A stretch of DNA of 41,013 nt from Sphingomonas parva (ex Maeng et al. 2020) (GCF_004564275.1 NZ_SPDV01000036.1:1-41013), one strand, 5' to 3'. Counted from the first letter of the stretch, positions 33,165 through 41,013 are shown. Made by a program: numbers and translations. Notes: generated from the sequence alone by a model not told the origin.

Positions 33165-33602
33165 ATGATCGAGATCGGACTGAAGCGGCTTGAGCACGGC
33201 GAGGGACTTCCCGTTCCGGCCTATGCGAGCGCCGGCGCCGCCGGGCTCGACGTGGTCGCCGCCGAGACGCTGACCCTCGCGCCCGGCGCACGCCATGCCG
33301 TCGCCACCGGCTTTGCGGTGGCCATCCCGGAAGGCTATGAGATCCAGGTGCGGCCGCGGTCCGGGCTTGCGATCAAGCACGGCATCACCTGCCTCAACAC
33401 GCCCGGCACGATCGACAGCGACTATCGCGGCGAAGTGAAGGTGATCCTCGCCAACCTCGGCAACGAGCCGTTCGAGGTGGTCCGCGGCGAGCGCATCGCC
33501 CAGCTCGTCCCCGCCCCCGTGCTGCGCGCCGCCTTCCGCGAGGTCGACGATCTCGACGCGACCGCCCGCGGCGCCGGCGGCTTCGGCTCGACGGGGCGGT
33601 GA
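33165..33602 (+). CDS. dut: Deoxyuridine 5'-triphosphate nucleotidohydrolase
   Basis: Trimeric dUTPase of 145 aa that hydrolyses dUTP to dUMP and keeps uracil out of DNA. The five family motifs can be followed: GAAGLDVVA (1), [11 protein letters not shown] (2), [15 protein letters not shown] (3), RGERIAQLV (4) and the C-terminal [10 protein letters not shown] (5). It shares a base-level overlap (GTGA) with the downstream MoeB-like gene. Next to mutM-proximal genes it adds to a DNA-hygiene theme, but this order is mainly historical. Confidence 0.97.
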   Translation: MIEIGLKRLEHGEGLPVPAYASAGAAGLDVVAAETLTLAPGARHAVATGFAVAIPEGYEIQVRPRSGLAIKHGITCLNTPGTIDSDYRGEVKVILANLGNEPFEVVRGERIAQLVPAPVLRAAFREVDDLDATARGAGGFGSTGR

Positions 33603-34363
33603 CCCTCACCGACGCCCAGCTCGATCGCTACGCCCGCCACATCGTCCTCAAGGAAATCGGCGGCGAAGGGCAGAAGCGCCTGCTCGCCGCGACCGTGACG
33701 TTGATCGGGGCCGGAGGGATCGGCTCGCCGGCGCTGCAATATCTCGCCGCCGCCGGAATCGGCCGCCTGCGGGTGATCGACGACGACCGCGTGTCGCTCG
33801 ACAATCTCCAGCGGCAGATCCTGTTCGGTACAGGCGACGTCGGCCGCGGCAAGGCCGAGGTGGCGGGCGAGGCGGTGAGCAGGCTCAACCCCGACGTGCG
33901 CTTCGAGGCCGTGACGGCGCGGCTCGACGCCGGGAACGCCGGCGCGCTGATCGGCGAGACCGACCTGGTGCTCGACGGCAGCGACAATTTCGCCACTCGG
34001 CTCGCCGTCTCCGATCACTGCACCCGGGCGCGCATACCCCTGGTCTCGGCGGCGATCGGCCAATTCCAGGCGCAGATCGGCACCTTCCGCGGCTGGGAGC
34101 AGGCTCGTCCCTGCTATCGCTGCTTCGTCGGCGACGCCTTCGACGCCGAGGATTGCGACACCTGCTCCGAGCTCGGCGTGCTCGGAGCGATGGCCGGCCT
34201 CGCCGGCAGCTTCGCCGCGCTGGAGGCGGTCCGCCAGATCGCCGGCTTCGGGCAGGACGCCGCGGGCAAGCTCCACATTTTCGACGGGCTGAAGCCGGAG
34301 ATGCGAACGATCCGGATCGTCAAGGATCCGGCCTGCTCCGGCTGCGGCGCGCTTCCCGGCTGA
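33599..34363 (+). CDS. MoeB/ThiF family adenylyltransferase
   Basis: E1-like enzyme of 254 aa that adenylates the C-terminal glycine of a small sulfur-carrier protein (MoaD or ThiS). It has the nucleotide loop [17 protein letters not shown] (37-53), D127-GSDNF, zinc cysteines C172/C175 and C246/C249 at the positions seen in E. coli MoeB, and C186/C189 in a conserved loop before GVLG. There is no rhodanese domain. MoeB is the better guess from length and cysteines, but no moa or thi gene is in the window, so the partner is open. The GTG start overlaps dut by 4 bp. Confidence 0.9.
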   Translation: MTLTDAQLDRYARHIVLKEIGGEGQKRLLAATVTLIGAGGIGSPALQYLAAAGIGRLRVIDDDRVSLDNLQRQILFGTGDVGRGKAEVAGEAVSRLNPDVRFEAVTARLDAGNAGALIGETDLVLDGSDNFATRLAVSDHCTRARIPLVSAAIGQFQAQIGTFRGWEQARPCYRCFVGDAFDAEDCDTCSELGVLGAMAGLAGSFAALEAVRQIAGFGQDAAGKLHIFDGLKPEMRTIRIVKDPACSGCGALPG

Positions 34364-34366
34364 GCT

Positions 34367-34672
34367 TCAGAACGGCAGCTGGCCGCGCACGTCGCTGAGC
34401 TGCAGCAGGCTGAGCAGCACCAGCCCGGCCCCGAAGACGATGTCGAAGCCGCGCACCGGGCGGATGGCGGCCCCGCGGCGCCGCCGGGCCATGTCCGCTG
34501 CGGTGGCGATCAGGATGATCACGCCGCACAGCCCGGCGAGCGCGGCGACGAGCCCGAACGGCCACAACAGGGCCTCCCCATAGCGCCTGAGGAACGGCCA
34601 GAGCAGCAGGGCGGCGAGCGCGGCGCTGCCGCCGAGCCCGCTCACCCGGGTCAGCAGGCCCGATCGCGCCAT
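34367..34672 (-). CDS. Small hypothetical inner-membrane protein downstream of topA
   Basis: Protein of 101 aa with three likely membrane helices (about 14-29, 36-58, 76-93) and a basic loop MARRRRG at 61-67 between helices 2 and 3. No family is recognised. Its ATG overlaps the topA TGA by one base (TGATG), so it is translated by re-initiation. It ends only 3 bp from the convergent MoeB-like gene. The coupling argues that it is real, and helix placement argues that it is not a shadow of the opposite strand, where no other gene lies. Confidence 0.65.
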   Translation of the reverse strand: MARSGLLTRVSGLGGSAALAALLLWPFLRRYGEALLWPFGLVAALAGLCGVIILIATAADMARRRRGAAIRPVRGFDIVFGAGLVLLSLLQLSDVRGQLPF

Positions 34673-37236
34673 CAGCCCTTCTTCGGCGCCTTCTTGGCCG
34701 GAGCCTTCTTCGCCGGAGCCTTCTTCTCGGCCTTGGGCGCCGCCTTTTTGGCTGGCGCCTTGCGGCCCTTCTTGGCCGGCGGCCCCTTGGCGGCGCGATC
34801 GTCGATCAGCTGGGCGGCTTCCTCGAGCGTCAGCGCATCGGGCTGGATCGACTTGGGCAGGGTCGCATTGGTCGTTCCGTCGGTGACATAGGGGCCGAAG
34901 CGACCTTCCATCAGCTTGATCTCGGCTTCGGTGCGGGGGTGGGCGCCGAGCACCTTCAACGGCTCCCGGGAGCCGGACCTCGCCCGTCCGCCGCCGGCAG
35001 CCGCTTCGGCGAGCTTGACCACGGCCGCATTCATGCCGGTCTCGAACACGTCGGCGGTCGAGCCGAGCTTCGCATACTTGCCGTCATGGGCGAGATAGGG
35101 GCCGTAGCGGCCGATCGAGGCGGTGATCGGCTTGCCGCTCTCCGGATGCATGCCGATGGTCCGCGGCAGCGAGAGCAGCCGCAGCGCCTGGGCGAGATCG
35201 ACGTCGGCCTGCGGAATGTCGCGCGGGATCGAGCTGCGCTTGGCCTCCTTGCCGTCGCCGAGCTGGACATAGGCCCCGAACCGGCCGGTGCGCAGGCTCA
35301 CCTCCTCGCCGCTCTCCGGATCGCTGCCGAGCACGGTCGGCCCGGTATCGGCCCCCGCTTCGTCTCCGCCCTGGCCGAAGCGGCGGGTGAACTTGCACTC
35401 GGGATAATTGGAGCAGGCGACGAACGCGCCGAAACGGCCGCCGCGCAGCGCCAGTCGGCCGTCGCCGCAGGCCGGGCAGATGCGCGGGTCGGTGCCGTCC
35501 TCCTTGTCGGGGAACAGCCAGGGCGCGAGGAACTCGTCGAGCGCCGCCGTGATGTCCGACGGCTTCTGCTCCATGATTTCGGCCGTCTTCGGCTTGAAGT
35601 CGCGCCAGAAGGCCTCGAGAACGGACTGCCACTGCGCCCGGCCGCCCGAGACGTCGTCGAGCTCGTCTTCCAGGTGGGCGGTGAAATCATAGGAGACGTA
35701 GCGCTCGAAGAAGCGCTCGAGAAAAGCGGTCAGCAGCCGGCCGCTCTCCTCGGGTATGAAGCGATTCTTCTCGAGCAGCACATAGCCGCGGTCCTTCAGG
35801 GTCTGCAGGATCGCCGCATAGGTGGACGGCCGGCCGATGCCGAGCTCCTCCATCTTCTTGACCAGGCTCGCTTCCGAATAGCGGGGCGGAGGCTGGGTGA
35901 AATGCTGCTCGGAGAGAACCTTCTTCTTCGCCGGGCTGTCGCCCTGGCGAAGCCGCGGCAGGCGGCGCGATTCCTCGTCCTGCTCGTCGTCCCGGCCCTC
36001 CTCGTAAAGGGCGAGGAAGCCGGGGAAGAGCACGACCTGGCCGGTGGCGCGCAGCGCCGTCTGGCCGCTGCCGTCAACCAGCTCGGCCGTGGTCCGTTCG
36101 AGGCGTGCCGAGGCCATCTGGCTGGCGAGCGCGCGTTTCCAGATCAGATCGTAGAGCCGGGCGTGATCGCCCGATCCGGCGCGGTCGCGGGAGAAGTCGG
36201 TCGGGCGGATCGCCTCGTGCGCTTCCTGGGCGTTCTTCGCCTTGGTCTCGTAATGGCGCGGCTTGTCGGGGACGTAGCCGCTGTCGAAGCGGTTCGCGAC
36301 CGCCTTGCGCGCCGCGGAGATCGCCTCCGGCGCCATCTGCACGCCGTCGGTCCGCATGTAGGTGATCGCCCCGTCCTCGTAGAGGCCTTGGGCCACGCGC
36401 ATCGTGTGGCTCGCCGAGAAGCCGAGCTTGCGCGCCGCTTCCTGCTGCAGGGTGGAAGTGGTGAAGGGCGGCGGCGGGTTCCGGGTCAGCGGCTTGGTCT
36501 CGACCGTGGCGACGCTGAACCGCCCCGCCTCGACCGCTGCCTTGGCGGCCTCGGCCGTGCCGCGATCGCCGATGCTGAGGCGGTCGAGCTTGTTGCCTTG
36601 GAACCGCACCAGCCGGGCCATGAACTCCTGGCCGTCCGCCTCCATCAGCGCGGTCACGCTCCAATATTCCTGCGGCCGGAACAGCTCGATCTCGCGCTCG
36701 CGGTCGACGATCAGTCGCAGCGCGACCGACTGGACGCGTCCCGCCGACTTCGCCCCGGGGAGCTTGCGCCACAGCACCGGCGAGAGGGTGAAGCCGACCA
36801 GATAGTCGAGCGCGCGGCGGGCGCGATAGGCGTCGATCAGATCCTCGTCGAGCGCACGCGGGCGCTGCATCGCCTCGGTCACCGCCGATTTGGTGATCGC
36901 GTTGAACGTCACCCGCTCGACATCCTTGGGCAGGGCCCGGCGCTTCCTCAGCACCTCCTGGACATGCCAGCTGATCGCCTCGCCCTCGCGATCGGGGTCG
37001 GTCGCGAGGATCAGGGCGTCGGCGCCCTTCGCCTCGTCGGTGATTGCCTTCAGCTGGCGCGCCTTGTCAGCATAGGTCTCCCAGTCCATCGCGAACCCCG
37101 CGTCGGGATCGACCGAACCGTCCTTGGGCGGGAGGTCGCGGACATGGCCGTAGGAGGCGAGCACGCGGTAGCCGCTGCCCAGATATTTCTCGATGGTCTT
37201 GGCCTTGGCCGGGGACTCGACGACGACAAGCTTCAT
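34672..37236 (-). CDS. topA: DNA topoisomerase I
   Basis: Type IA topoisomerase of 854 aa that relaxes negative supercoils. The TOPRIM domain has E9 in VVESPAKAKT and D80/D82 in ATDPDREGE; the nucleophile is Y293 in ITYMRTDG. One classical four-cysteine finger (CPACGDGRL ... CSNYPEC) is followed by several cysteine-free repeats with GRFGAYV and GRYGPYL, then about 30 residues of Lys/Ala/Pro repeats (KKAPAKKAP) at the C-terminus, likely to contact DNA or RNA polymerase. The start is at MKLVVVESPA. It is downstream of dprA, a common order in bacteria. Confidence 0.97.
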   Translation of the reverse strand: MKLVVVESPAKAKTIEKYLGSGYRVLASYGHVRDLPPKDGSVDPDAGFAMDWETYADKARQLKAITDEAKGADALILATDPDREGEAISWHVQEVLRKRRALPKDVERVTFNAITKSAVTEAMQRPRALDEDLIDAYRARRALDYLVGFTLSPVLWRKLPGAKSAGRVQSVALRLIVDREREIELFRPQEYWSVTALMEADGQEFMARLVRFQGNKLDRLSIGDRGTAEAAKAAVEAGRFSVATVETKPLTRNPPPPFTTSTLQQEAARKLGFSASHTMRVAQGLYEDGAITYMRTDGVQMAPEAISAARKAVANRFDSGYVPDKPRHYETKAKNAQEAHEAIRPTDFSRDRAGSGDHARLYDLIWKRALASQMASARLERTTAELVDGSGQTALRATGQVVLFPGFLALYEEGRDDEQDEESRRLPRLRQGDSPAKKKVLSEQHFTQPPPRYSEASLVKKMEELGIGRPSTYAAILQTLKDRGYVLLEKNRFIPEESGRLLTAFLERFFERYVSYDFTAHLEDELDDVSGGRAQWQSVLEAFWRDFKPKTAEIMEQKPSDITAALDEFLAPWLFPDKEDGTDPRICPACGDGRLALRGGRFGAFVACSNYPECKFTRRFGQGGDEAGADTGPTVLGSDPESGEEVSLRTGRFGAYVQLGDGKEAKRSSIPRDIPQADVDLAQALRLLSLPRTIGMHPESGKPITASIGRYGPYLAHDGKYAKLGSTADVFETGMNAAVVKLAEAAAGGGRARSGSREPLKVLGAHPRTEAEIKLMEGRFGPYVTDGTTNATLPKSIQPDALTLEEAAQLIDDRAAKGPPAKKGRKAPAKKAAPKAEKKAPAKKAPAKKAPKKG

Positions 37237-37300
37237 TGGGGACTTCTATCCTTCACACGTACGCGCGAGAGTGGGGAGGCCGGTCGGGCGCCGTCAAGCG

Positions 37301-37315
37301 GCTCGCCGGGCGAGC
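37301..37315. other. Palindrome upstream of topA
   Basis: GCTCGCCGGGCGAGC is a perfect 7-bp inverted repeat around one base, in the 133-bp gap between the membrane-protein gene and topA. It has no T-run. Minus-strand TTGACG (37297-37292) lies directly beside it and might be a topA -35, but no acceptable -10 follows. Confidence 0.3.
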
Positions 37316-37369
37316 AGGCAAAACGGATCAGTCTCCACCACGCTCCCAGCCTGTCGGAAGCGGCGCCGT

Positions 37370-38020
37370 TCAGGCGAAGACTTCCTCCAATGCATCGCTC
37401 GGCGGCGCGGACACTTCGCAGAAGGCAACCGCGGCGTACCAGCCGAACAGCACCCCTCCGGTGATCAGAAGGTTGGAAACGAGGCTCTCGACCAGCCCGC
37501 CCTCTGCCTCACCGGAGAAGCCGAGCCAGGCGAGCCAGAAGCCGCACGCGACGATCGGCGCATAGATGAGGCAGATGGTGCCGAAGAGGGCAACGCCGCT
37601 TCCCCTCGTCATCTCCCAGCTTTCGGTCAGGGCGGCGATGACCCCGTCGTTGCGCGCCATCAGGACCGGGACCGACGGAAACCAGCGCACCATGAGTATC
37701 GCGCCCGGAATGAGCAGCAGGACGAGACCCAGTCCGATTGCGAGAGTGGAAAGCAGCTGCAGGCCGATGAGGGGCAGGATGCTCGGTCGGCTCCCGGGCT
37801 CCCAGCGACCGTCGATCAGCTGCCGGGTCACCGCATATTGTCCGATCAACGACGCCATGCTGTCGACGATGGTCATTCGCGGACCGCCGTTCTGTGCGAC
37901 CTCGTCGAGCAGGACACTGATGCCCGTCAGCAGTACGAAGGCGGCCAAGGCCATCGCCGGGTTCCAGCGCACCAATTCCCAGGCCCGCGCCAGGACGCGC
38001 CCCGTCGTGATCTTTTCCAC
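37370..38020 (-). CDS. Uncharacterised multi-pass membrane protein between dprA and topA
   Basis: Protein of 216 aa with about five hydrophobic segments (near 20-37, 82-105, 137-160, 175-200 plus a weaker one). The stretch LLLIPGAILMVRWFPSVPVLM followed by TESWEMTRG (shown shortened) resembles the repeat of bacterial GDPD-membrane-domain / YciC-type proteins, which often have LIPGI and S.W.LTKG motifs. Function is unknown. The GTG at 38020 has GAGGGGG about 9 nt upstream; a TTG five codons earlier overlaps the dprA stop but is less likely. It is probably co-transcribed with dprA. Confidence 0.72.
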   Translation of the reverse strand: MEKITTGRVLARAWELVRWNPAMALAAFVLLTGISVLLDEVAQNGGPRMTIVDSMASLIGQYAVTRQLIDGRWEPGSRPSILPLIGLQLLSTLAIGLGLVLLLIPGAILMVRWFPSVPVLMARNDGVIAALTESWEMTRGSGVALFGTICLIYAPIVACGFWLAWLGFSGEAEGGLVESLVSNLLITGGVLFGWYAAVAFCEVSAPPSDALEEVFA

Positions 38021-38031
38021 TGTTTGCCCCC

Positions 38032-39129
38032 TCAATCGATGCTCACCCGCCCCCCGGCGTGCCGCTCGAGCCTGCCCGCAAGCTCGAGCTCGAGCAAGAC
38101 GGTCTGTACGATGGTCGGCGGCAGGCCGGTCTGGCGGAGCAGTTCGTCGACATGAACCGGCGTGCCGTTGAGCAGGCTGGCGATCGCGCGCCGGGCCGCG
38201 TCGTCGGCATCGGCCGGCGGCGCCGCGGCGGAGAATCCGGAATCGCCTTGGCGCAGCGGCCGGATCTGCATCGGATTGATCGCCTCCAGCACGTCCTCCG
38301 CGTTCTGGACGAGCGTGGCACCGTCACGAATCAGCTGGTTGCATCCTTGCGCGCGTGGATCGAGCGGCGATCCTGGCACGGCCATCACCTCCCGGCCGAA
38401 ATCGGCGGCGTTGCGGGCCGTGATCAGCGATCCGGAGCGCAGCGCCGCCTCCACCACGACCGTCCCCTGGGAAAGGCCGGCGATGATCCGGTTGCGGTAG
38501 GGGAAGTGGCGGGCGCGCGGCTCGGTGCCGGGCGGCTGCTCGGCGATCAGCAGGCCGCGCTCGGCGATCGCCTCCTGCCGCGCCTGGTTCTCCGGCGGAT
38601 AAAAGACGTCGATCCCGCCGGCGATGACCGCGATCGTGCCGGTTTCGAGGGCGCCGTCGTGCGCGGCGGTGTCGATGCCGCGCGCCAGGCCGGAGACCAC
38701 TACAATTCCTTCCTGTCCCAGGTTTGAGGCGAGCATCCGGGCAAAGCGGCACGCCGCGGCCGAGGCGTTGCGCGCGCCGACCAAGGCGACGAGCTGCCGG
38801 TCGAGCAGCGAGACATGGCCGCGCACGGTCAGGACCGGCGGCGCGCTCTCGACTTCGGCGAGCGGCGAGGGATAGGCGCCCTGGCCCACGAACAGATGGC
38901 GCGCGCCGAGCCGCGCCACTGCCTCGATCTCACGCTCGGCCGTCGCGCGGCTGGCCAGCCTTGGCGGCCTGCCGCCGCCCCGCGCGGCGAGATCGGGGAT
39001 CGCCTCGATCGCCGCGGTCGCGGAGCCGAAGCGGGCGAGAAGATGGAAGTAGGTGACGGGGCCGATATTCTCGGAGCGGATGAGGCGCAGGCGGGCGACC
39101 TGGTCCTCGGGGGGCGGCGCTTCAGCCAT
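38032..39129 (-). CDS. dprA: DNA-processing protein DprA
   Basis: Protein of 365 aa that loads RecA on incoming single-stranded DNA during natural transformation. A SAM-like N-terminal part (about 10-65) is followed by the Rossmann-type DprA domain (about 75-290) with VALVGARNASAAACRFAR, SGLARGIDTAAHDGAL and FPYRNRIIAGLS (shown as separate blocks), then a C-terminal winged helix (about 310-365). It overlaps plsY by 8 bp upstream and is followed by a membrane protein and topA. Its presence does not itself prove competence. Confidence 0.94.
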   Translation of the reverse strand: MAEAPPPEDQVARLRLIRSENIGPVTYFHLLARFGSATAAIEAIPDLAARGGGRPPRLASRATAEREIEAVARLGARHLFVGQGAYPSPLAEVESAPPVLTVRGHVSLLDRQLVALVGARNASAAACRFARMLASNLGQEGIVVVSGLARGIDTAAHDGALETGTIAVIAGGIDVFYPPENQARQEAIAERGLLIAEQPPGTEPRARHFPYRNRIIAGLSQGTVVVEAALRSGSLITARNAADFGREVMAVPGSPLDPRAQGCNQLIRDGATLVQNAEDVLEAINPMQIRPLRQGDSGFSAAAPPADADDAARRAIASLLNGTPVHVDELLRQTGLPPTIVQTVLLELELAGRLERHAGGRVSID

Positions 39130-39745
39130 TGCTCCTTGCGCCGACCCGGGGCTCCGTCCCGGCGATCAGGCGATCGACATTGCCGCGGTGCTTCCAAAGC
39201 ACCAGCAGCGCGAGCCCGAGGAACAGCAGGGCCAGATCGAAGCGCCCGAGAATCGCTGCGACGAGCGGCGAGAGCATGGCGGCCGAGATCCCGGCAAGGC
39301 TGGAGTAACGGGTGAGCAGCAGCAGGCCGATCCAGGCAGCGGCATAAGCGGCGGGCGCGGCCCAGTGCAGGTCGCCGAGGATCGAGAAGGCCAGGATCAG
39401 GCCGAACAGGGTGGCGACACCCTTGCCGCCGGCGAACTTCAGCCAGACCGGATAGAGATGGCCGACGAGCGCGCCGGCCGCGGCGAGCTGGGCCGTGCCG
39501 GGCACCAGCCGTTCGGCCAGGATCACCGCCGCCGTGCCCTTCAGCATGTCGAGGATCAGGGTGGCGGCGGCGAGGCCCTTGCGGCCGGTGCGCAGCACGT
39601 TGGTCGCGCCGATGTTGCCGGAGCCGATCCGGCGGAGGTCGCCCGCGCCGGTCAGTCGCGTCAGCAGCACCCCGAACGGGATCGACCCGAGCAGATAGGC
39701 AAGCAGAAGAGCCAGCAAGGGCCCGGACATGGTATCGAAGCTCAC
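39122..39745 (-). CDS. plsY: Glycerol-3-phosphate acyltransferase PlsY
   Basis: Inner-membrane acyltransferase of 207 aa that uses acyl-phosphate to make lysophosphatidic acid, the first step of phospholipid synthesis. About five helices; the three short loops hold the conserved motifs SIPFGVLL with RRIGSGNIGATNVLR, FAGGKGVATLFG and WKHRGNVDRLIAGTEP. The start is GTG at 39745 with GGGAG 7 nt upstream; ATG 39730 is possible. It heads plsY-dprA-membrane protein-topA and is divergent from murI. Confidence 0.95.
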   Translation of the reverse strand: MSFDTMSGPLLALLLAYLLGSIPFGVLLTRLTGAGDLRRIGSGNIGATNVLRTGRKGLAAATLILDMLKGTAAVILAERLVPGTAQLAAAGALVGHLYPVWLKFAGGKGVATLFGLILAFSILGDLHWAAPAAYAAAWIGLLLLTRYSSLAGISAAMLSPLVAAILGRFDLALLFLGLALLVLWKHRGNVDRLIAGTEPRVGARSNG

Positions 39746-39770
39746 CGGATCACTCCCCGCGGTCGCGAAA

Positions 39771-39799
39771 TTCTAGCGGAAGCGGCGATCGGGGCGCAA
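39771..39799 (-). promoter_or_regulatory. Candidate plsY operon promoter
   Basis: Minus-strand TTGCGC (39799-39794), a 17-bp spacer and CTAGAA (39776-39771), about 26 bp before the GTG. The hexamers and spacing equal those before fabD (TTGCGC-N17-CTAGCA), which also belongs to lipid synthesis. Confidence 0.55.
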
Positions 39800-39864
39800 C
39801 ATATTACGCGGCCGGTCGCCGCCGCGCTTGCGGAGCCGCGCGCGGCGATTGTAGCGGGGGCGGC

Positions 39865-40662
39865 ATGAATGCCGCCAAGCCGCTGCTGATCTTCGATTCC
39901 GGGATCGGCGGACTTTCCGTCCTCGCGCCGATCCGGGAGTTGCTGCCCACCGCGCCCATAGTCTATGTCGCCGACAGCGCCGGCTACCCCTACGGCACCA
40001 AATCGCCGGCGGAGATCGAGGCGCGGGTTCCGGCGCTCCTCGGCCGGCTGGCCGAGCGGTTCGATCCGGAGCTGATCGTCATCGCCTGCAATACCGCCTC
40101 GACCATCGCGCTCGACGGCGTCCGGGCGGCGCTCGACCTGCCGATCGTCGGAACGGTCCCCGCGATCAAGCCCGCGGCCGCCCTCTCCCAAACGCGAGCG
40201 ATCGGCGTGCTCGGCACCGAAGCGACCGTGCGCCAGCCCTATGTCGATCGCCTCGCCGCGCAGTTCGCCTCCGACTGCACCGTCGTGCGCCACGGATCGG
40301 CCGAGCTGGTCGACCTCGCCGAGGCGAAGCTGCGCGGGACGCCGGCGGACAGGGCGGCCTTCGCGCGGATCCTCGATGCACTCTACGCCCGCCCCGGCGG
40401 CGACCGGATCGATACCATCGTCCTCGCCTGCACCCATTTCCCGCTGGTCGAGGAGGAGCTTGGGCGCGCCTCCTCGAAGCCGGTGCGCTTCGTCGACGGC
40501 AAGGAAGGCATCGCCCGCCGGACCGCCTGGCTGACCCGCGACCACGTCTGGCCGGAGAGCGCGCCCGAAGGCCGCGCCGTTTTCACGGGACGCACGACCG
40601 ATGTCGAACCCTATCGCACGGGCCTCGCCCGCTTCGGGCTGACGCGCGTCGAAACCCTCTGA
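39865..40662 (+). CDS. murI: Glutamate racemase
   Basis: Cofactor-independent racemase of 265 aa that supplies D-glutamate for peptidoglycan. The two catalytic cysteines are C75 in IVIACNTAST and C189 in IVLACTHFPLV; the N-terminal FDSGIGGLSVL block gives D11 and S12. It is divergent from plsY, with a 119-bp shared upstream region, and 85 bp before hemA. A possible promoter (TTGCGG at 39828) would leave almost no leader and is not annotated. Confidence 0.96.
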   Translation: MNAAKPLLIFDSGIGGLSVLAPIRELLPTAPIVYVADSAGYPYGTKSPAEIEARVPALLGRLAERFDPELIVIACNTASTIALDGVRAALDLPIVGTVPAIKPAAALSQTRAIGVLGTEATVRQPYVDRLAAQFASDCTVVRHGSAELVDLAEAKLRGTPADRAAFARILDALYARPGGDRIDTIVLACTHFPLVEEELGRASSKPVRFVDGKEGIARRTAWLTRDHVWPESAPEGRAVFTGRTTDVEPYRTGLARFGLTRVETL

Positions 40663-40747
40663 CGCCGCGCCGGAGCGGGCCAAGTTCGGCTAGCCAATTG
40701 CAGGCGAAAACGTTATGGGCGGCACATAGGCCCCGGGGAGCGGACTT

Positions 40748-41013
40748 TTGGATTATCAGCGGATTTTCGCGCAGGCGATCGACCGGCTTCACGCCGAGGG
40801 TCGCTACCGGGTGTTCATCGACATTCTGCGCAACAAGGGCAATTACCCGAACGCGCGCTGCTTTGCCGGGCACAATGGTCCGAAGCCGATCACCGTCTGG
40901 TGCTCGAACGATTATCTCGCGATGGGCCAGCACGAGGCCGTGATCGCGGCGATGGAGGAGGCGCTGCACGACGTCGGCGCCGGCTCCGGCGGCACCCGCA
41001 ACATCGGCGGCAA
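40748..41013 (+). CDS. hemA: 5-aminolevulinate synthase, N-terminal part (cut by window edge)
   Basis: The frame from TTG at 40748 runs to the window end and gives 88 residues. It opens with MDYQRIFAQAIDRLH, then EGRYRVFIDILRNKGNYP, VWCSNDYLAMGQ and ends at GAGSGGTRNIGG, all typical of ALAS, which condenses glycine and succinyl-CoA to 5-aminolevulinate with PLP. GGGGAG lies about 7 nt before the TTG. The catalytic lysine lies beyond the edge. ALAS marks the C4 haem route of alphaproteobacteria and supports the assignment of the organism. Confidence 0.93.
   Translation, partial: MDYQRIFAQAIDRLHAEGRYRVFIDILRNKGNYPNARCFAGHNGPKPITVWCSNDYLAMGQHEAVIAAMEEALHDVGAGSGGTRNIGG

Noticed and set aside
37269-37297. 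topA promoter with TTGACG at -35
   Set aside because: At 16-18 bp spacing the candidate -10 reads CCACTC or similar, too far from any consensus to support a call.
34939-37464. 841-residue open frame on the plus strand opposite topA
   Set aside because: topA on the other strand has all catalytic motifs across the same span; the antisense translation is Arg/Leu/Ala/Asp-rich without motifs.

Overview
The window is high-GC chromosomal DNA from an alphaproteobacterium, most likely a sphingomonad (Sphingomonas or a close relative). This is judged from gene content and protein character, not from a database search. Pointers are a 5-aminolevulinate synthase (C4 haem route) at the right edge, a secB / Tim44-like / mltA / Smr cluster, a mutM / rpsT / dnaA block, and a mutM-ubiE-ubiB-coaBC-dut neighbourhood. 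There is no sign of a phage, IS element, integron, CRISPR array or tRNA gene. Almost all of it is core genome, packed tightly on both strands.

Layout. 1-7141 (+): the tail of an unknown gene, a CHASE2-EAL cyclic-di-GMP phosphodiesterase, rimO, a Sad-type aldehyde dehydrogenase, a 332-bp gap with a repeat pair, and an M17 leucyl aminopeptidase. 7250-8465 (+): a MarR-type regulator overlapped by an NlpC/P60 hydrolase. 8503-12836 (-): the fatty-acid operon fabD-fabG-acpP-fabF-mltG. 13053-14347 (+): rpsF-rpsR-rplI. 14476-16765: a GST, a cupin (-) and dapE. 16776-21039 (-): a diguanylate cyclase with a decayed EAL domain, then Smr, mltA and a Tim44-like gene (transcribed in the reverse order). 21208-25179 (+): secB, murJ, trpS and a DUF4136 lipoprotein. 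25244-28693 (-): a YdcZ-type membrane protein, dnaA, rpsT and mutM. 28756-34363 (+): ubiE, ubiB, an RlaP-like nucleotidyltransferase, coaBC, dut and a MoeB/ThiF protein. 34367-39745 (-): plsY, dprA, a membrane protein, topA and a small membrane protein. 39865-41013 (+): murI and the start of hemA.

How the genes work together. Much of the window serves the cell envelope: fatty-acid synthesis (fabD, fabG, acpP, fabF) feeds plsY; dapE and murI supply peptidoglycan precursors; murJ flips lipid II; mltG, mltA and NlpC/P60 cut murein; secB and lipoproteins handle export. The rest is translation (rpsF, rpsR, rplI, rpsT, rimO, trpS), replication, repair and DNA handling (dnaA, topA, mutM, dut, dprA) and cofactors (ubiE, ubiB, coaBC, hemA).

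I did not find a clear undescribed multi-gene system. The best leads are regulatory or small-scale: (i) two c-di-GMP proteins with opposite domain decay; (ii) a repeat-dense dnaA-rpsT intergenic region with four GANTC sites, a duplicated 12-mer and several palindromes; (iii) a recurring promoter form TTGNNN-N16/17-CTANNN at several intergenic regions, with a palindrome covering the fabD -35 box; (iv) a terminator-like hairpin between acpP and fabF; (v) a tRNA T-arm-like hairpin in the rpsT leader; (vi) an RlaP-type nucleotidyltransferase fused by a GTGA overlap to ubiB; and (vii) a repeat pair with a strong hairpin in the 5421-5752 gap.
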